NCBI RefSeq assembly: GCF_028009165.1 | Contig: NC_079241.1 | Span: 5,456,001-5,520,000, forward strand | From: Akanthomyces muscarius | Lineage: Eukaryota > Ascomycota > Sordariomycetes > Hypocreales > Cordycipitaceae | Length of the DNA: 64,000 nt | Direction: 5' to 3' | Part shown: positions 11,529 through 22,555 of the stretch, in pieces | Position numbering within the stretch: position 1 is the first letter of the stretch | Layout of the letters: every line of letters starts with the position of its first letter | Notes under the pieces: generated by a model | What the model saw: only the letters and a program-made list of their open reading frames with translations | Databases searched by the model: none | Told to the model about the DNA's origin: nothing | Position numbers and translations under genes: made by a program

Positions 11529-14500
11529 TCACGATGGCGAGCCTGCAGTGCCAGCATTATAACTGCCAAAACCGCCGTGCTCCGCTGCTGCGTCGGCCTT
11601 CATCGTACCGTTGAGCAAAGGACATAACCTTGGAAGCGGTATATGTTAGCGAAAATTCTCTTAAATCCAGTGATCGTGGCAAAGCGATGAGTAACAGCAA
11701 AATGGTTCGGTCAGTAGTAAGCAGCAGTCAGCAATGCCTCCCAAAGCAGCATTGTGTCGTCTTCGGTGTCCCGTCGTAAAAGGTTGCAACTGCGTCATAT
11801 CAGAATGCGAATCTGCTTCGAAATTTCGCCGCAATTCGCTGGGCAGAGAGAGAAGCTCTGGCCTTGTACTCTTCTCTCCTCAGCCTCGCTGCTTCTTTTT
11901 CAGCCTCGGCTGCCTCACGAGCTCGAGCCTCGTCAGCCTTCTCTTGCTGCCTCTGAAGTCTCTGCTTCTCTTGCTGCCTTCTTTTCTCTGCTCGCTCTTC
12001 TTCTTGCATCCGCTTCTGCTCTTCTCGTGCTCGTTGTTTTTCCTCCTTGTCTTTCTTCTTCTCCTTCCTTTTCTTCTCATCCAACAGCTCCTTCGCGCGT
12101 TGTTTGCTCCGGCGTTGCGCCTGCTGGTTAGAGATGTGAAGCCGCTTTGGGAAACTGAGCTTCTTCACCGTCTGGACTTCTGTATCGACTGCTGCTGCTA
12201 CTGCTTTTGGCGGCTTCTTGGCTGCCGCCCACCAATCAAAAGACGGGCGTGGGGGTGGGGGAATGAATTCCATACTTCTTGTTTGTTTTAATGTGTCCGA
12301 CCTGGCCACAATTGGCACACTTTCGAGTTGTGCCCGTAGGGATTTTATCTCCTGCGGTTGAAGGTGACCCTGCGTCGCCGGCAGCTGCTTTTTGGTGCAG
12401 CTCTTTCTGTTGCTCTCGGGCTTGTCGTCGGGCCTTGTTCTTCTCGAGTCGCTCAAGTTCCTTCTTGATTCTATACCGGTATGGTTAGCTTCGGCTTCCC
12501 TCGCCGACTTCCTATTCAACATACCTAATGCCTGCAAGACGGTCATGGTCGGCATTACCCGTGGGACGGACGCTGTAGATGCTATACGTAGATAGGTTTT
12601 AGCAGGCGCTCTGAATTCAATGCCAGTCAAGTCCTTCATGGTTGCCATAGCACCAGGTCCGTAATCGGACCTCGCCAGGCTTGTCAACTGCTTCTTGTAT
12701 ATCGAGTTTCGGAGCAACAGTTGTGTCAGCGGCGGCAAACGCCGCCATTGTCGTTGTTTGAGCCCAAGGGTCCGCAGTCGGGGGTTCACATACTCTTTCA
12801 TCTCCAATTCCGCCTCTGTACGTCGTTTCATGTACTGAGAAATGACGACCGGGTCGTGCACCACTTCCGATCGTGTTTGGATGGATCCGTCCGGTAGCCG
12901 GTAGTCGCGCTTGATTCGGATCGCCCGCTTTTGGTGACGGCTGGATGAAGTCAAACCGCTAATCTGGCTGATTCCGTCATCAAAGAGCGCCGGTGTCGCT
13001 GCCGCCTGAACGTTGAATCGGTCGTCTTCGTCTTCCTGCGGCTGAACATCATTGTCGTCGTGTGCCGTACCATCTGACAAGGTCGCCTTTTGCTTCTCCC
13101 AGATTTCACGGATACCTTCCTCGTACATAGCTTGCTGCTTCTTCACGTTGTATGCATGCCCACCATTGGCTCGCTTTTCGCGTTCAATAGCGTCCGCGGA
13201 AGTTGCGAGAGGTCCCTGAACAGCCTCGATATATCCTCCCTTCATGGACGTGCGGATGAAACTGAAGCCCAATCCATGTCCAGTCGGGTCACCCTCGCCG
13301 TGCAGTTGGAGCATTGCCTTTTGGGCGCATGCGTCAATGAATGCCTTAGTCGTCTTCCAAGGTGCCATCTTGTCTGCGAGCGTTTCCTCTTGCTTCTCCT
13401 GTGCCTTCTTAGCAGCAGTTTTAGCAATCTTACTACTGTCCTCCTCCACGTCCTCTTCCTCCCCTTCCTCAGCCGCCTGAGTTTCGTCCTCAATGGTGGC
13501 GTTTCGAGGGTCATAGCCAGCATCCTCGAGTTCCTTGATACCAAGCTGCATGGCATCCAGTAAGCTGACATCTTCTGGCTTGATCATGGCGCGGATAGAA
13601 TTTTCATCAGGAAGCACCTCGCCTGGCTTCAAGCGCCACATTCCCTTTTCCCCGCTTTCTCTGTCATATTGCAAAAACTCCTTCAGTTTTTGGCGGTTCT
13701 GCGTATCAGTCGATTCAGCAATATGCCGAGTCATTTCGGATAGCTGGCAATTGTCTGTTCGACTGTGTCGTATCATGCGGAATGCGAGCATTTTCATACG
13801 ATTCTTGGAAGCATTCGTGACCTTTCTGCTATGGGGCCCGGGAACTTCAACCGACGGGAACGCTTGTCCTACCGCATGAATATGATCAATTTTGTGCAGA
13901 TACCAGCGCGAGCCCTCGATACCTGTTGTGTTCCGGACAACCAAGAAGTCATTTGATCTCGGGACATGCTTAAAGACTGGAGCCCGGTACATTTCGTTGT
14001 GCAGCGTGGGTACAGTCTCGCCAGCATCCACGGTGCCAAAAAGCGAGAACGGGGAACGATCCTCAGGCAACAGAGTACGATATTCACCGAGCTCCAATTT
14101 GGGCAGTTGCTCTTCATCTTTCTCATCTTTGCGGCGGTAATAGTTGATAAGCTTGGTGCCCATACCGAAATTGTTTAAAACTCGCGGCCTCGGCTCGCAG
14201 TATTCGAAGAGAACGGCAGTAGAGTTGTCACCCAGAGTCAAGTCCTTTGACTTGAGGAATACTTCATGGGCCTTGCCCTTCATCATCTTGCGCTTCTGAT
14301 GTTGAGGTTTCTCGAATTTAATGCTGTGATGCGAGAATTTCTTGTAACGAAAACGAGGACGATGATACTCGTCAGTTGTGCCTGGCAGCCGCACCTTGTA
14401 GTACGGCCAGGTCAACTTAATAGCTGGCATACTGTGTTCCACAGAAATGTTGCCAAGAGTGGCGCGGACCTTGCTTTGATGATTCTCCTTGAGCAAGTCA

Positions 14501-15786
14501 TACGCCTCATCGTTGGAAAGGTTGAATCGCTGCGCCATGGTGCGTCCCAGATGTCCAGCGCCAGTCTGCTTGTTCTTATCATCTTGACGTGCGCGCTTTG
14601 CGTTGGTTTGCGAATCCGATTCTATTAAGAGATGAGGGTCGTTCATGTCCAAGTGAACCCGCTTCGCACCGCGTTTTGTCGCTTCTTCGAAGTTGTCAAA
14701 CGATGGCGCAGTGTATCGAGGTATTTCGGGAAGACCAGATGCAACAAACTTGCGCTTCTTTGATCGGACTTTTGTATCCTCCCCAAAGTCTTGCAAAAAC
14801 TCCGCATCCCATTCGTCGTCTTGGTCGGCATTCAGGTGTCTCTTTTGATTACTCTCCTTCAGCTCAGCAGCCAGACGTGTCTGGAACTGTTCTTGAAAGG
14901 TCTCGATATCATTGCCCCAATCCTGACAGGCGAGTTCAATGTCGCGCATCGTATAGCCCATGACAGGCTCTCCGTCGGATTCTTGATCGATATCAAACTG
15001 GACTATCTCATCTTCGTTTTCGGCCGAGTCCTTGTCGCAAAGCACTAGACGCTTCGAATCATATGCGATCAGCCTCTGCTTGAGGGAGCTGGTTGCTGCT
15101 GGTCCTGGGATGCGGAACTGCTTTTCTTCATCCGGTGCTAGGTCGAGACTCAGCTTGCTTGTGACGAGATGCTTTGGCTTCTTGACCGGCTTTTTCCCCT
15201 TCCATGTAGCTCTTTTTGCCGGCAGTAGCTCGCTCCAAACAAGAACATGTCCCTTCTTGTACGCGGGCCACATTTCCTTCAGCAAGTCTTCAACAGTTTC
15301 GGCAGGCGCTGGAATATCGGGGTCTTGATTGGCGGCGCCGTACATGTGCGGGTCGGGATCAAAGTTCATTCCAGAGAAGCTTAATCCCGTATCTGTTCGT
15401 TGGGTTTCGTCACCAGCTTCGGTATCACGCACGCGTGGTCCGGGGGATGGGTGGTCTCCGATAGGATCAGTCGGCGAAGACGGCCCCTCGCCAAAGAGAT
15501 CATCGGCATCGTTACTAGTGCCACCATCATCGGTTAGGGATGGAATCTCGAGCGAGCCACCGGCAGTGGGCTCCTCGTCGGGTAGATCGTCATCGCTAAT
15601 GTCCTCGAAGTCTTCCGCATCGTCGGCTTTGTTCGTCTGATCGAAGGGGGTATCGTCGAGCTTCAAGCCGCCGCTAGATCCATCCTGGCTCTGCTCCAAA
15701 AGGCGTGAGATCTCGCGTTGATCGGCCACATCTTGAGCCTTCCACTTGTCCTCGTCAAAGGAGGTAAAATCCTGGTCTTCGGGCAT
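11529..15786 (-). CDS. TAF1: TAF1, TFIID largest subunit
   Basis: The proposed model has three exons: 15786-12521, 12470-12276 and 11628-11529, giving 1186 residues. The N-terminal third is acidic. The conserved DUF3591/TAF1 core spans roughly residues 440-920 and contains blocks such as EYCEPRPRVLNNFGMGTKL and FLVVRNTTGIEGSRWYLHKI. Exon 2 encodes a basic helix (IKKELERLEKNKARRQ) and the zinc knuckle CANCGQVGHIKTNKK. Exon 3 supplies the last ligand and the usual tail (LCPLLNGTMK). The exon 2/3 joint (AA|G) is in perfect phase across a 647-nt intron with a GCTAAC branch point. The exon 1/2 joint needs an unusual GTTGAA donor, because the textbook GTATGT donor 4 nt upstream gives another frame. 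TAF1 scaffolds TFIID at promoters in the nucleus. No bromodomain is seen, as in other fungal TAF1. Identity is certain; the first splice is not. Confidence 0.9.
11800..12273 (-). CDS. 157-codon open frame inside the last TAF1 intron (alternative C-terminus or nested gene)
   Basis: This frame lies entirely within the 647-nt TAF1 intron, on the same strand. Its first ATG overlaps the GTATGG donor. It is also in phase with the TAF1 body when the upstream intron is retained or spliced at its GTATGT donor, because that intron is 54 nt long; the resulting open frame is continuous for 1328 codons. The product begins MEFIPPPPRPSFDWW, then becomes a strongly charged Glu/Lys/Arg/Gln coiled coil and ends in a basic FRSRFAF tail. 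It resembles no family I recognise. Its length and composition argue against a chance frame, although purine-rich DNA makes stops rarer. It could be an alternative TAF1 C-terminus, a nested gene, or an accident of composition. Confidence 0.42.
   Translation of the reverse strand: MEFIPPPPRPSFDWWAAAKKPPKAVAAAVDTEVQTVKKLSFPKRLHISNQQAQRRSKQRAKELLDEKKRKEKKKDKEEKQRAREEQKRMQEEERAEKRRQQEKQRLQRQQEKADEARAREAAEAEKEAARLRREEYKARASLSAQRIAAKFRSRFAF
12471..12524 (-). promoter_or_regulatory. TAF1 intron with two overlapping candidate donors
   Basis: On the minus strand the intron begins GTATGTTGAA, has a GCTAAC branch point and ends TATAG. Cutting at GTATGT removes 54 nt and keeps the main open frame. Cutting at GTTGAA, 4 nt later, removes 50 nt and enters the zinc-knuckle frame. 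An 11-nt palindrome-bearing stretch (ATACCGGTATA) near the acceptor is an alternative explanation if part of the apparent intron is really exon. Confidence 0.5.
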
Positions 15787-16636
15787 CGTGACGCCGCGTC
15801 CCCTCTCGCAAGCCCAGGGTATCGGTTGCGCGAACAGAGCTTAATTCATTCTTCGCGTGGTGATTGCGTTGCACTTTGCGCCGCGGAGATACGGCAGAAA
15901 ATGGAGAAGCTGTTGCGCGCAAGGTTTGAGCGTGAATGCGCGTGGCCAACGAGGTCGCGAATGCACGGTGGAAGTGAAGGTGGCAGGAGAGAGGTCGCCT
16001 AAAATGATGATTCAGCAGAAAGAGTGGTCCGTGCACGAAGCTCACAGGCAGCGCGTTTCCTGGCTTGCGGACTGTAAAACGCAAGCTTTTTATACTGCAC
16101 AAACACAGAAAAAAGAATTTCGATTTTTATAGACTTTTTCATAGACTTTTAAACACTTTTTCTTTTGTCAGTGCGGTATACTCTGCAGCTCGGGTACAGC
16201 GCGGCATTGTACATTCGACATACTCCGCCAGAGAAGGTTATCTCAGCAATGCATAACGCATGAACTGCGTTGAAACGATCTGGTATCGAAATGCTACTTT
16301 CGAAGTTGTCAACGTTTCACTGACAAGGTGACGAGTCAAAATTTAAGCTCATTTATTTTTCTAATTCTATTAAATCGTCATAACCAGTTCACCGACGCCA
16401 AGTCATTCCCAACGTCGAAGGATATCATTTTATCAAAACATGAAAGGTCATGAACAAAATTGAAAATGGCCAGACAGCAACGCTGATGGTTGCGCAGCCC
16501 ACGTCGCCTCCCAGGCATGTGCCAAGTGCCAGCATTGATAGCACCGCTATAAAACAAGGAAACAAGAAACAGAAAGGTATGTTACACATTAACGTTCGCA
16601 AGAACGGGACCGAAGCAGGCATAGTCATTGCATGTC
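15787..16636. other. Intergenic region, TAF1 promoter
   Basis: This 850-bp stretch lies upstream of TAF1 and downstream of the Gly/Ser-rich gene. The TAF1-proximal half is GC-balanced; the other half is AT-rich. No gene was recognised. Confidence 0.55.
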
Positions 16637-17635
16637 TTACGCGGCAAAGACGATGGCGACGACAGTGGCGATGACTGGCCAGAGGCCCATGCTCTCGAGA
16701 GCCGTCTTGGCGGCCGCCGAAGTTGCTGAAGCAGTAGAGTTGCCGTCAGCATCCTTGTCTTCGTCACCCTTGGCAGTAGTGCCATTGGGCAAGGTGCCGT
16801 TGACGAGAAGGACCTTGTGACCATCCTTGGTTCCAACGGTGACGACGCTCTTGTTGAGGCCGGCGTAGCTTCCGTTGCCAACGAGCTCGTTGAGGGTGGC
16901 AGTAGTATTGCCGCTGTCGTCGCAGCTGCATGAGGCGCCCTGCGCGCATCCGCAGATGACAGGCAGCTCTTCGTCCTTGTTGTTGTTGGATTCATTGCGA
17001 AAACGGTAGGGGTCGTGGTAGTTGTACATATAGGCGCCGCCAAGCCAGAGCGCGGGCCAGAAGGCGAGCGCAGAGCCGATCAGAAGACCCGGGACGATTC
17101 CGTTTCTGGTACTGCCGGCGGCATAAGGAACACGAGAGCCTCCGCTGTAATACTGGCCGCCGCCGAAACGGGGCTGAGGACCGGAGCCGGACCTTGTTGT
17201 ACCGCCAGCGTTGACGTTGGACCCTGTGTTGGACGGCGAGCCGCGGTTGCCTGTAGAACCTGATGAGCCACGATTTCCAGAAGAACTGGATGAGCCGGAA
17301 CCGCCACGGTTTCCCGAGGAACTGGAGGAGCCAGAGCTGCTCGATGAACCGGACCCGCCGCGATTGCCAGAGGAGCCAGACGAACCAGATGAGCCCGAAC
17401 TTCCACCACGGCTTCCTGAAGAGCCACTCGAGCCACTCGAGCCGCTTGAGCTACCTCCACGACTGCCTCCAGAGCTACCTCCGCCGCCACGGCCGCCGCC
17501 GCCGCCGCCACCCTTGCGCTTGAACAGATCGTGATCTTCGACATCGACGCGCGCGATGTCTAGTGGTTCACCGATGGCCGCGGCCGAGGCGCCCGTCAAG
17601 AGCGACAGAGCAATGACTGCGTAGTCGAGTCTCAT
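16637..17635 (-). CDS. Secreted/GPI-type surface protein with Gly/Ser-rich N-terminus (DUF7732-like)
   Basis: Single exon, 332 residues; the ATG at 17635 is chosen because it directly precedes a signal peptide (MRLDYAVIALSLLTGASAAA). A Lys-Arg site (FKRK) follows at about residue 40, suitable for Kex2-type processing. Residues 42-130 are a Gly/Ser/Arg-rich repeat with many GSSGSSG units. The conserved part has a hydrophobic segment (GLLIGSALAFWPALWLGGAYMY), a Cys-rich CGCAQGASCSC motif, several N-glycosylation sites (NGT, NGS, NKS) and a Ser/Ala-rich tail ending in a hydrophobic helix, which could be a GPI signal or a membrane anchor. It resembles a fungal family I associate with DUF7732; function unknown. 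Confidence 0.75.
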   Translation of the reverse strand: MRLDYAVIALSLLTGASAAAIGEPLDIARVDVEDHDLFKRKGGGGGGGRGGGGSSGGSRGGSSSGSSGSSGSSGSRGGSSGSSGSSGSSGNRGGSGSSSSSGSSSSSGNRGGSGSSSSSGNRGSSGSTGNRGSPSNTGSNVNAGGTTRSGSGPQPRFGGGQYYSGGSRVPYAAGSTRNGIVPGLLIGSALAFWPALWLGGAYMYNYHDPYRFRNESNNNKDEELPVICGCAQGASCSCDDSGNTTATLNELVGNGSYAGLNKSVVTVGTKDGHKVLLVNGTLPNGTTAKGDEDKDADGNSTASATSAAAKTALESMGLWPVIATVVAIVFAA

Positions 17636-20081
17636 GGTGGCGAATCGAGTGTGGATGCAAACGTCAAGTTTGTATGTCGAACCGAGACGAGGATGAAGCA
17701 ATTTTATATTGTATGATGAGACAAAGATGCAAAGCAAGCAAGCAAACTCTTTGCAACTGCAAACAGATGGAGATGAAAAGTTCTTTGTGTTGTATGAGAT
17801 GTTTCAAGACTGCCAAGACACCAATGGCACTGGGGCGTCACGAAATTATATATGCATCATGGAAGACGGAGAGGAATGGGGCCGAGGAAAGGCCCAAGCA
17901 GCCTAAGAGACTGCCTTGAAGACGCTAGACAGGGGTTTGTCCGGGGGGGCAAGAAGGTTCCTGCAAGCTGCTGCAGGCTGCAAGAGCGCTGGGGGGAGGG
18001 AGCCATGACCTCATGCACCACTGCACCATTGCACCAAACGCCCGGAGAGCTCTAACTACAGGCTAGGCTAGGCCGTAGCTGAGCTTATTATTTCCAAGGC
18101 TCCAGTGTGCTGGGGCGCCACCGCTGGGGCCTCTGGAGCAGCTAAACTGTTAGCGGGTGGCAGGGCGAGTGGCCAAAGTGGCACAGCAGCACAGGATGGA
18201 ATACAGGGCGTTGATTAGGCCTTTTCGGGCGCTGCCAGAAGCTCGCTAGTGGCTGATGGCTGTGGAGATTGCCCTCAGCTCGTGGTCCAGTCATCTACTA
18301 GTACTGATGGGTACCTTGCTCATCGGGCTGGGGATATTTGTGCTTTCAGGTATTATCTTTGCTGCAAAAAATGCTCCTGAAATTGAAAACAGCGGCGTCA
18401 ATGAATAGGCATATTTTGCCCTATGTGGCGTCCATGTGCGTTGTCCTGGCTGCGACTGCTGTCTTGAGCTACATGGTCTAGGTACCTAGGTACCTAGGTA
18501 GGGCCGGGCTACCTACATAGGCGCAACTTGCTTTTGGTCTGGGATTGAGTGACTCAGCCAGCTCCCTCAACAGCGTCTGCTGCCGCTGTTACTATCACCG
18601 TCACACCTGAAGCCACCACTCTTGCACCACGCCGTTTTCCCAGCTGTACAGCTCTGCCAGGCCAAGATGCAATTGTAAGGAGCCGCTTGCCGCCAGCTCA
18701 AACATTCGGTGACCCTGCCATCCATACGAGAAATCCGAAGCCACCGACAACTGGCTAGCGTGGTGACTAATAGCCCAATATGTTCCGAGGTTGCGAGCTA
18801 CCGCTTCAGCCTCGCCACTTCATTGCCCAAACAGATTAACGATGATGACGCCAAGCACCGAAAGTGCCGCCCATCCGCCCTTATTACCAGCACAGAGAGA
18901 TCACACTGAAATATTGTTTTTCCGTGCCCATGGCTAGTACCATCTCCATGATGAGGAACGACGTCAAAGATTTCCCAGATTGGGTGGACAAGGCTGAAGC
19001 ATGGATTTATCCCTGTCAGTTGGCCAAACACCTTGACGCCCACACGCTCCAGGTCGTTACTGAGTACCCAGTACAGATTATTGTTGCCGGGTTATTAGTG
19101 ACGTCTGTGGCTAGTCGTACAAGATAGGAGCAGGGTCAGCATCGACGGCAAGGCTGCGCGATTGCCAAGTCGACGGGCGGCAAAGCCCATTAATCGTTGT
19201 TGGATTGAAGAAAGCGATAAACCACGGAAACTAGAATAATGAAGATAAAAAAAGATGTAATCAGCACGGAAAGAAGGAGAAAGCCACTAGACTTTCTGCG
19301 CTGACATCTCCGGCCTGCTTCAGTGGTGCCTCAATCTTTGACCTCCACCCCCGTGGCAATGTCCCGGGCTTGTCAATGATGGGCATCACGCCCTGTCAAA
19401 CCGGAGATATAAGAAGTCAGCAAACTCAAATTCAACCTCCAGCGACCAGGTACTCGCCGCTTCGCTCCCGACATTGAAGGGTCCCTTCAGCTGCGCCTCG
19501 TTCCCAGCTGTGAGGCTGTGCAAGCGGTGGCGTTGCCAGCTCGCATCGCTACAGCAGCACGTGTTTGTTCAATCAACTTTAAAGCGAGTTTCGAAGGGTC
19601 TCGAAATATGCCTAACTGGGCGCAATGGGCTATCAATCGGTAGACTAAATGTTGCGACCCCATTTAGTCGACGCCATATGTGGAGGGATACGGTACTTCA
19701 CAGGCGCCAGGCAGTAACCACACACCCACGGCCCAGACAAGACAGAGAGACTCGGGGCATTGAGAGGGTGTTGTTGTCGGCAGCGTAGGATTTTGGAAGA
19801 TCTGATCTCTCATGTATAGCTGTATCAGCTTTTTATATAGAATCAAAGTGCTGCGAATACTGACGGCAAATGCCCTTTACAAGCTGGCTGGCACACACAA
19901 GCTCCCACTGCTAGCCCCCGGCCTGCCGCCGCTAGATGCGGACACTCACTTGCGCCCCAGCCGCCGCCACCAGTCAGTCATCAGCCAAAAATCATCGAGT
20001 CCCAGTGATTGCAGATACGCTGCGCTTGTACAGTCGCAGCACCGCTACTGCCGCCGGTTTATTTGCGCCCATTGTCAGAGC
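17636..20081. other. 2.4-kb intergenic region, divergent promoters
   Basis: The stretch separates two divergent genes. No coding frame with family motifs was found. It includes a TACCTAGG repeat (listed separately). The frame of the right-hand gene is open back to an ATG at 19812 but without recognisable domains. Confidence 0.5.
18478..18503. repeat. TACCTAGG short tandem repeat
   Basis: Overlapping copies of GGTACCTA form a small palindromic tandem tract in noncoding DNA. Each unit is its own reverse complement or nearly so. Confidence 0.75.
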
Positions 20082-22241
20082 ATGCTATCTCCGCGCAGCC
20101 GTGCGCGACCCTCCTCGCACGCATCGTCTGTCCCACGTCGGCGCAACGGCCGACCCCAGGCCTGCGAGCCATGCCGGGGCCGCAAGGTCGGCTGCGACCA
20201 CCAGCTGCCGTACTGCTCGCGCTGCCGAAAGGGTCGGATAGAGCACAAGTGCGTCTACCTGGTGTCCAAAAACCCCCTCCTGTCGCCAACGCCGCCGCGC
20301 AGCCGCGAGCACACGTCGTCCACCCTGCCATCTCCAGACCGGCCCGCTGCTGCGGCGAGCATCGCCAGCCCCAGGATCGCGCAGCGCCGGGACCATCATG
20401 CGTCCGTGGACACGCGCCCGTCAGAAAGCGTCAGGTACGAGGCGATGGGGTACATGGGCGCGACGGGCTTCTCGACCGACCTGGAGGAGGCGCAGCGTCG
20501 CCTCATGTCCATGCCCGGGGCCGCCGAAGGGCACGTCAGTTCGAAGCCGGCCAGAGACGCGCCGTCGCCCTCGCTGCGGGACTTTGATCCGCCGGCCGCC
20601 GCCATCAATGTGCTGCGCAACATCCCGGACCGCGCGTCGAGCTACTATCTGTTTGAGACGTATCGGAACATTCACGACGCCTGGTGTCGGCTGTCCGCAC
20701 GGTGGCTGCTGCACTCGCTGTGGGAGACGTTTGGTGACATTCTCGACGGGGACAGAAGCGACGAGTCGCTCTCGGTCATGGCGAAAAAACTGTGCCTCAA
20801 CACCGCTTCCGTGCTGCGAGAGGATCACACGGACCCAAAGGAATGGTTCAAGGAGTTTTCTGGACACAATATGCGCTGGGAATGCATCGGCATCCTCTTT
20901 GCCTACTGGAGCTCTGGGCTGCTCAGCCTGCCGCGGGAGACGTTCAAAGGCAGCTGCAAAGCGCTGAATGACATGGATAGGAGGACTGCTCTCGACTTTT
21001 ACAAGGAGTTGGTCGCTGACTGCGCCAATCTCTGCTGGAATGCAGGTTACGGAAATACGCTGCTCTGCTTTCTGCTATTCAAGAGGAGCCTCTTGCAGTC
21101 CAATATCGCTGGAGACGGCGGTAAGTAGCCCAAGCGACATTGCTGGGGAATTGCCAATGGAAAAGAAATTAACTCTCTCGGCTTAGATATTCGTCACTTT
21201 CGGCTTCATGGAGACCTCGTTGCACTGACAACGTACTTGGGCCTGCACACCTCTAGCGCCGCGTTTGGCGATCGCTCAGTGTGCGTGCAAATCAGGCGAC
21301 GCCTTTTTGCTGGCGTCTTCAACATTGACAAGCTCATTGCCATCTTCACCGGCCGCCCGCCTCTGCTCAGCCGGCGCTTCATCTGCCAGGAGGAACCGCT
21401 CGACATTTCCGACGAGGAGCTGCTGCAGGTGCCGCCCCGGCGCGGCACCGCATACCCCGAGATCAGCAGCGCGGGGTGGAGTTTCGAAAACAAGATCCTC
21501 CCCGTCTCGCCCCTCCGCGCCCGGATGATGATGGCCTACACGCGCGACTCGATCCTGGAGATTGCGCTGCGGAACACGCTGATGGCCTGCGAGGACCCGC
21601 TGCTCGAGCTCAAGCAGCAGGCCACCAAGCTGTACGACGAGTTCCCGTCGTGCCTGAAGCACGCGGCCGACGACCTGCAGAATCCAGCGCTGGACCACGT
21701 CCAGGTCTACACGAGGCTGCACATGACGCTGGAGCATCTGCACAACGTCTTCTTCATCGAGCGCTTGCTGTCCAAGCTCAAAGAAGGCGTGACGGCGGAG
21801 CTCGTGAGGATCAGCCTCGAGATCATCGAGCTGTCCCTGATCCCCTTTACGAATCGGCAGCTGACGACGGGTGTCATGTGCGACATTGACTGGCTGCTCA
21901 TGGCGTACGGCGCGCCGGCCGGCGGCGTCTTGTGCATGGAGCTGCTCCGGCCGGCGGCGGCGTCGTCCGGCGCCTCTGGCGTCAAGAAGTCGACCATGAT
22001 CCAGTCCCTGAGCATGCTGGTGGGATGCCTCAATGCCGTGCCTCCGGATGCGCCAAATTACGGCGTGAGCGCCACGCTCAAGAAGATCATAGAGCAGGTG
22101 CTGGACCGTGTGCTGGATCCGCCGGCGGAGGAGACGGGCCAAGAGTTTTCTGTGCAGGGCTGGGAAACCGATTTCCTCGTCGATGCCGCTGATCTCTTCA
22201 ACTCGGATCTTTTGGATACATTTGACTGGTTTCGGCCATAG
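20082..22241 (+). CDS. Zn2Cys6 fungal transcription factor
   Basis: Two exons, 20082-21120 and 21187-22241, joined over a 66-nt GTAAGT...TTAG intron in phase; 697 residues. The chosen ATG lies 28 codons before the binuclear zinc cluster, CEPCRGRKVGCDHQLPYCSRC followed by a final Cys after eight residues (spacing 2-6-6-2-8). A Pro/Ser-rich linker follows. The middle region (about residues 180-460) is the helical fungal-specific regulatory domain; it includes an LHGDLVALTTYLGLH block and the FAGVFNIDKLIAIFTGRPPLLS segment typical of the cd12148-type fold. It is expected to bind CGG-type half sites in the nucleus. The target pathway cannot be read from the neighbours. It converges on the UVRAG gene with a gap of only 314 bp. 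Confidence 0.9.
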
Positions 22242-22555
22242 GTAGTATCATGGCACATACCTGAAAGCAGCTCCCCAGGCGTTTTGCTGTATAAAAGTAG
22301 AGAAGGACGTACGGAGGCAATTTCTTTCTTTGTGTATAATTTTGCATCTTCTATTCTGTTACTTTTAAAGACTCGGAAAGTCGATGTTGTATTGACGTAT
22401 TATGTTTATATTCGCCGGCGAATCAGACGATTGAAACCTTGGTCGTCCTACTTTATCTTTTCTGCAACCTTCCTTCTTCACCTGTGTCGCTTTCGCCTAT
22501 GTACAGTTCGTTTGGTTTACCTTATATTTCGTATATCATGTCGCTGGACGCACCA

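Noticed and set aside
11800..15786. TAF1 as a single unspliced 1328-residue protein
   Set aside because: The zinc knuckle and the LCPLLNGTMK tail lie in other frames that join in perfect phase by splicing, so the unspliced frame is unlikely to be the only product.
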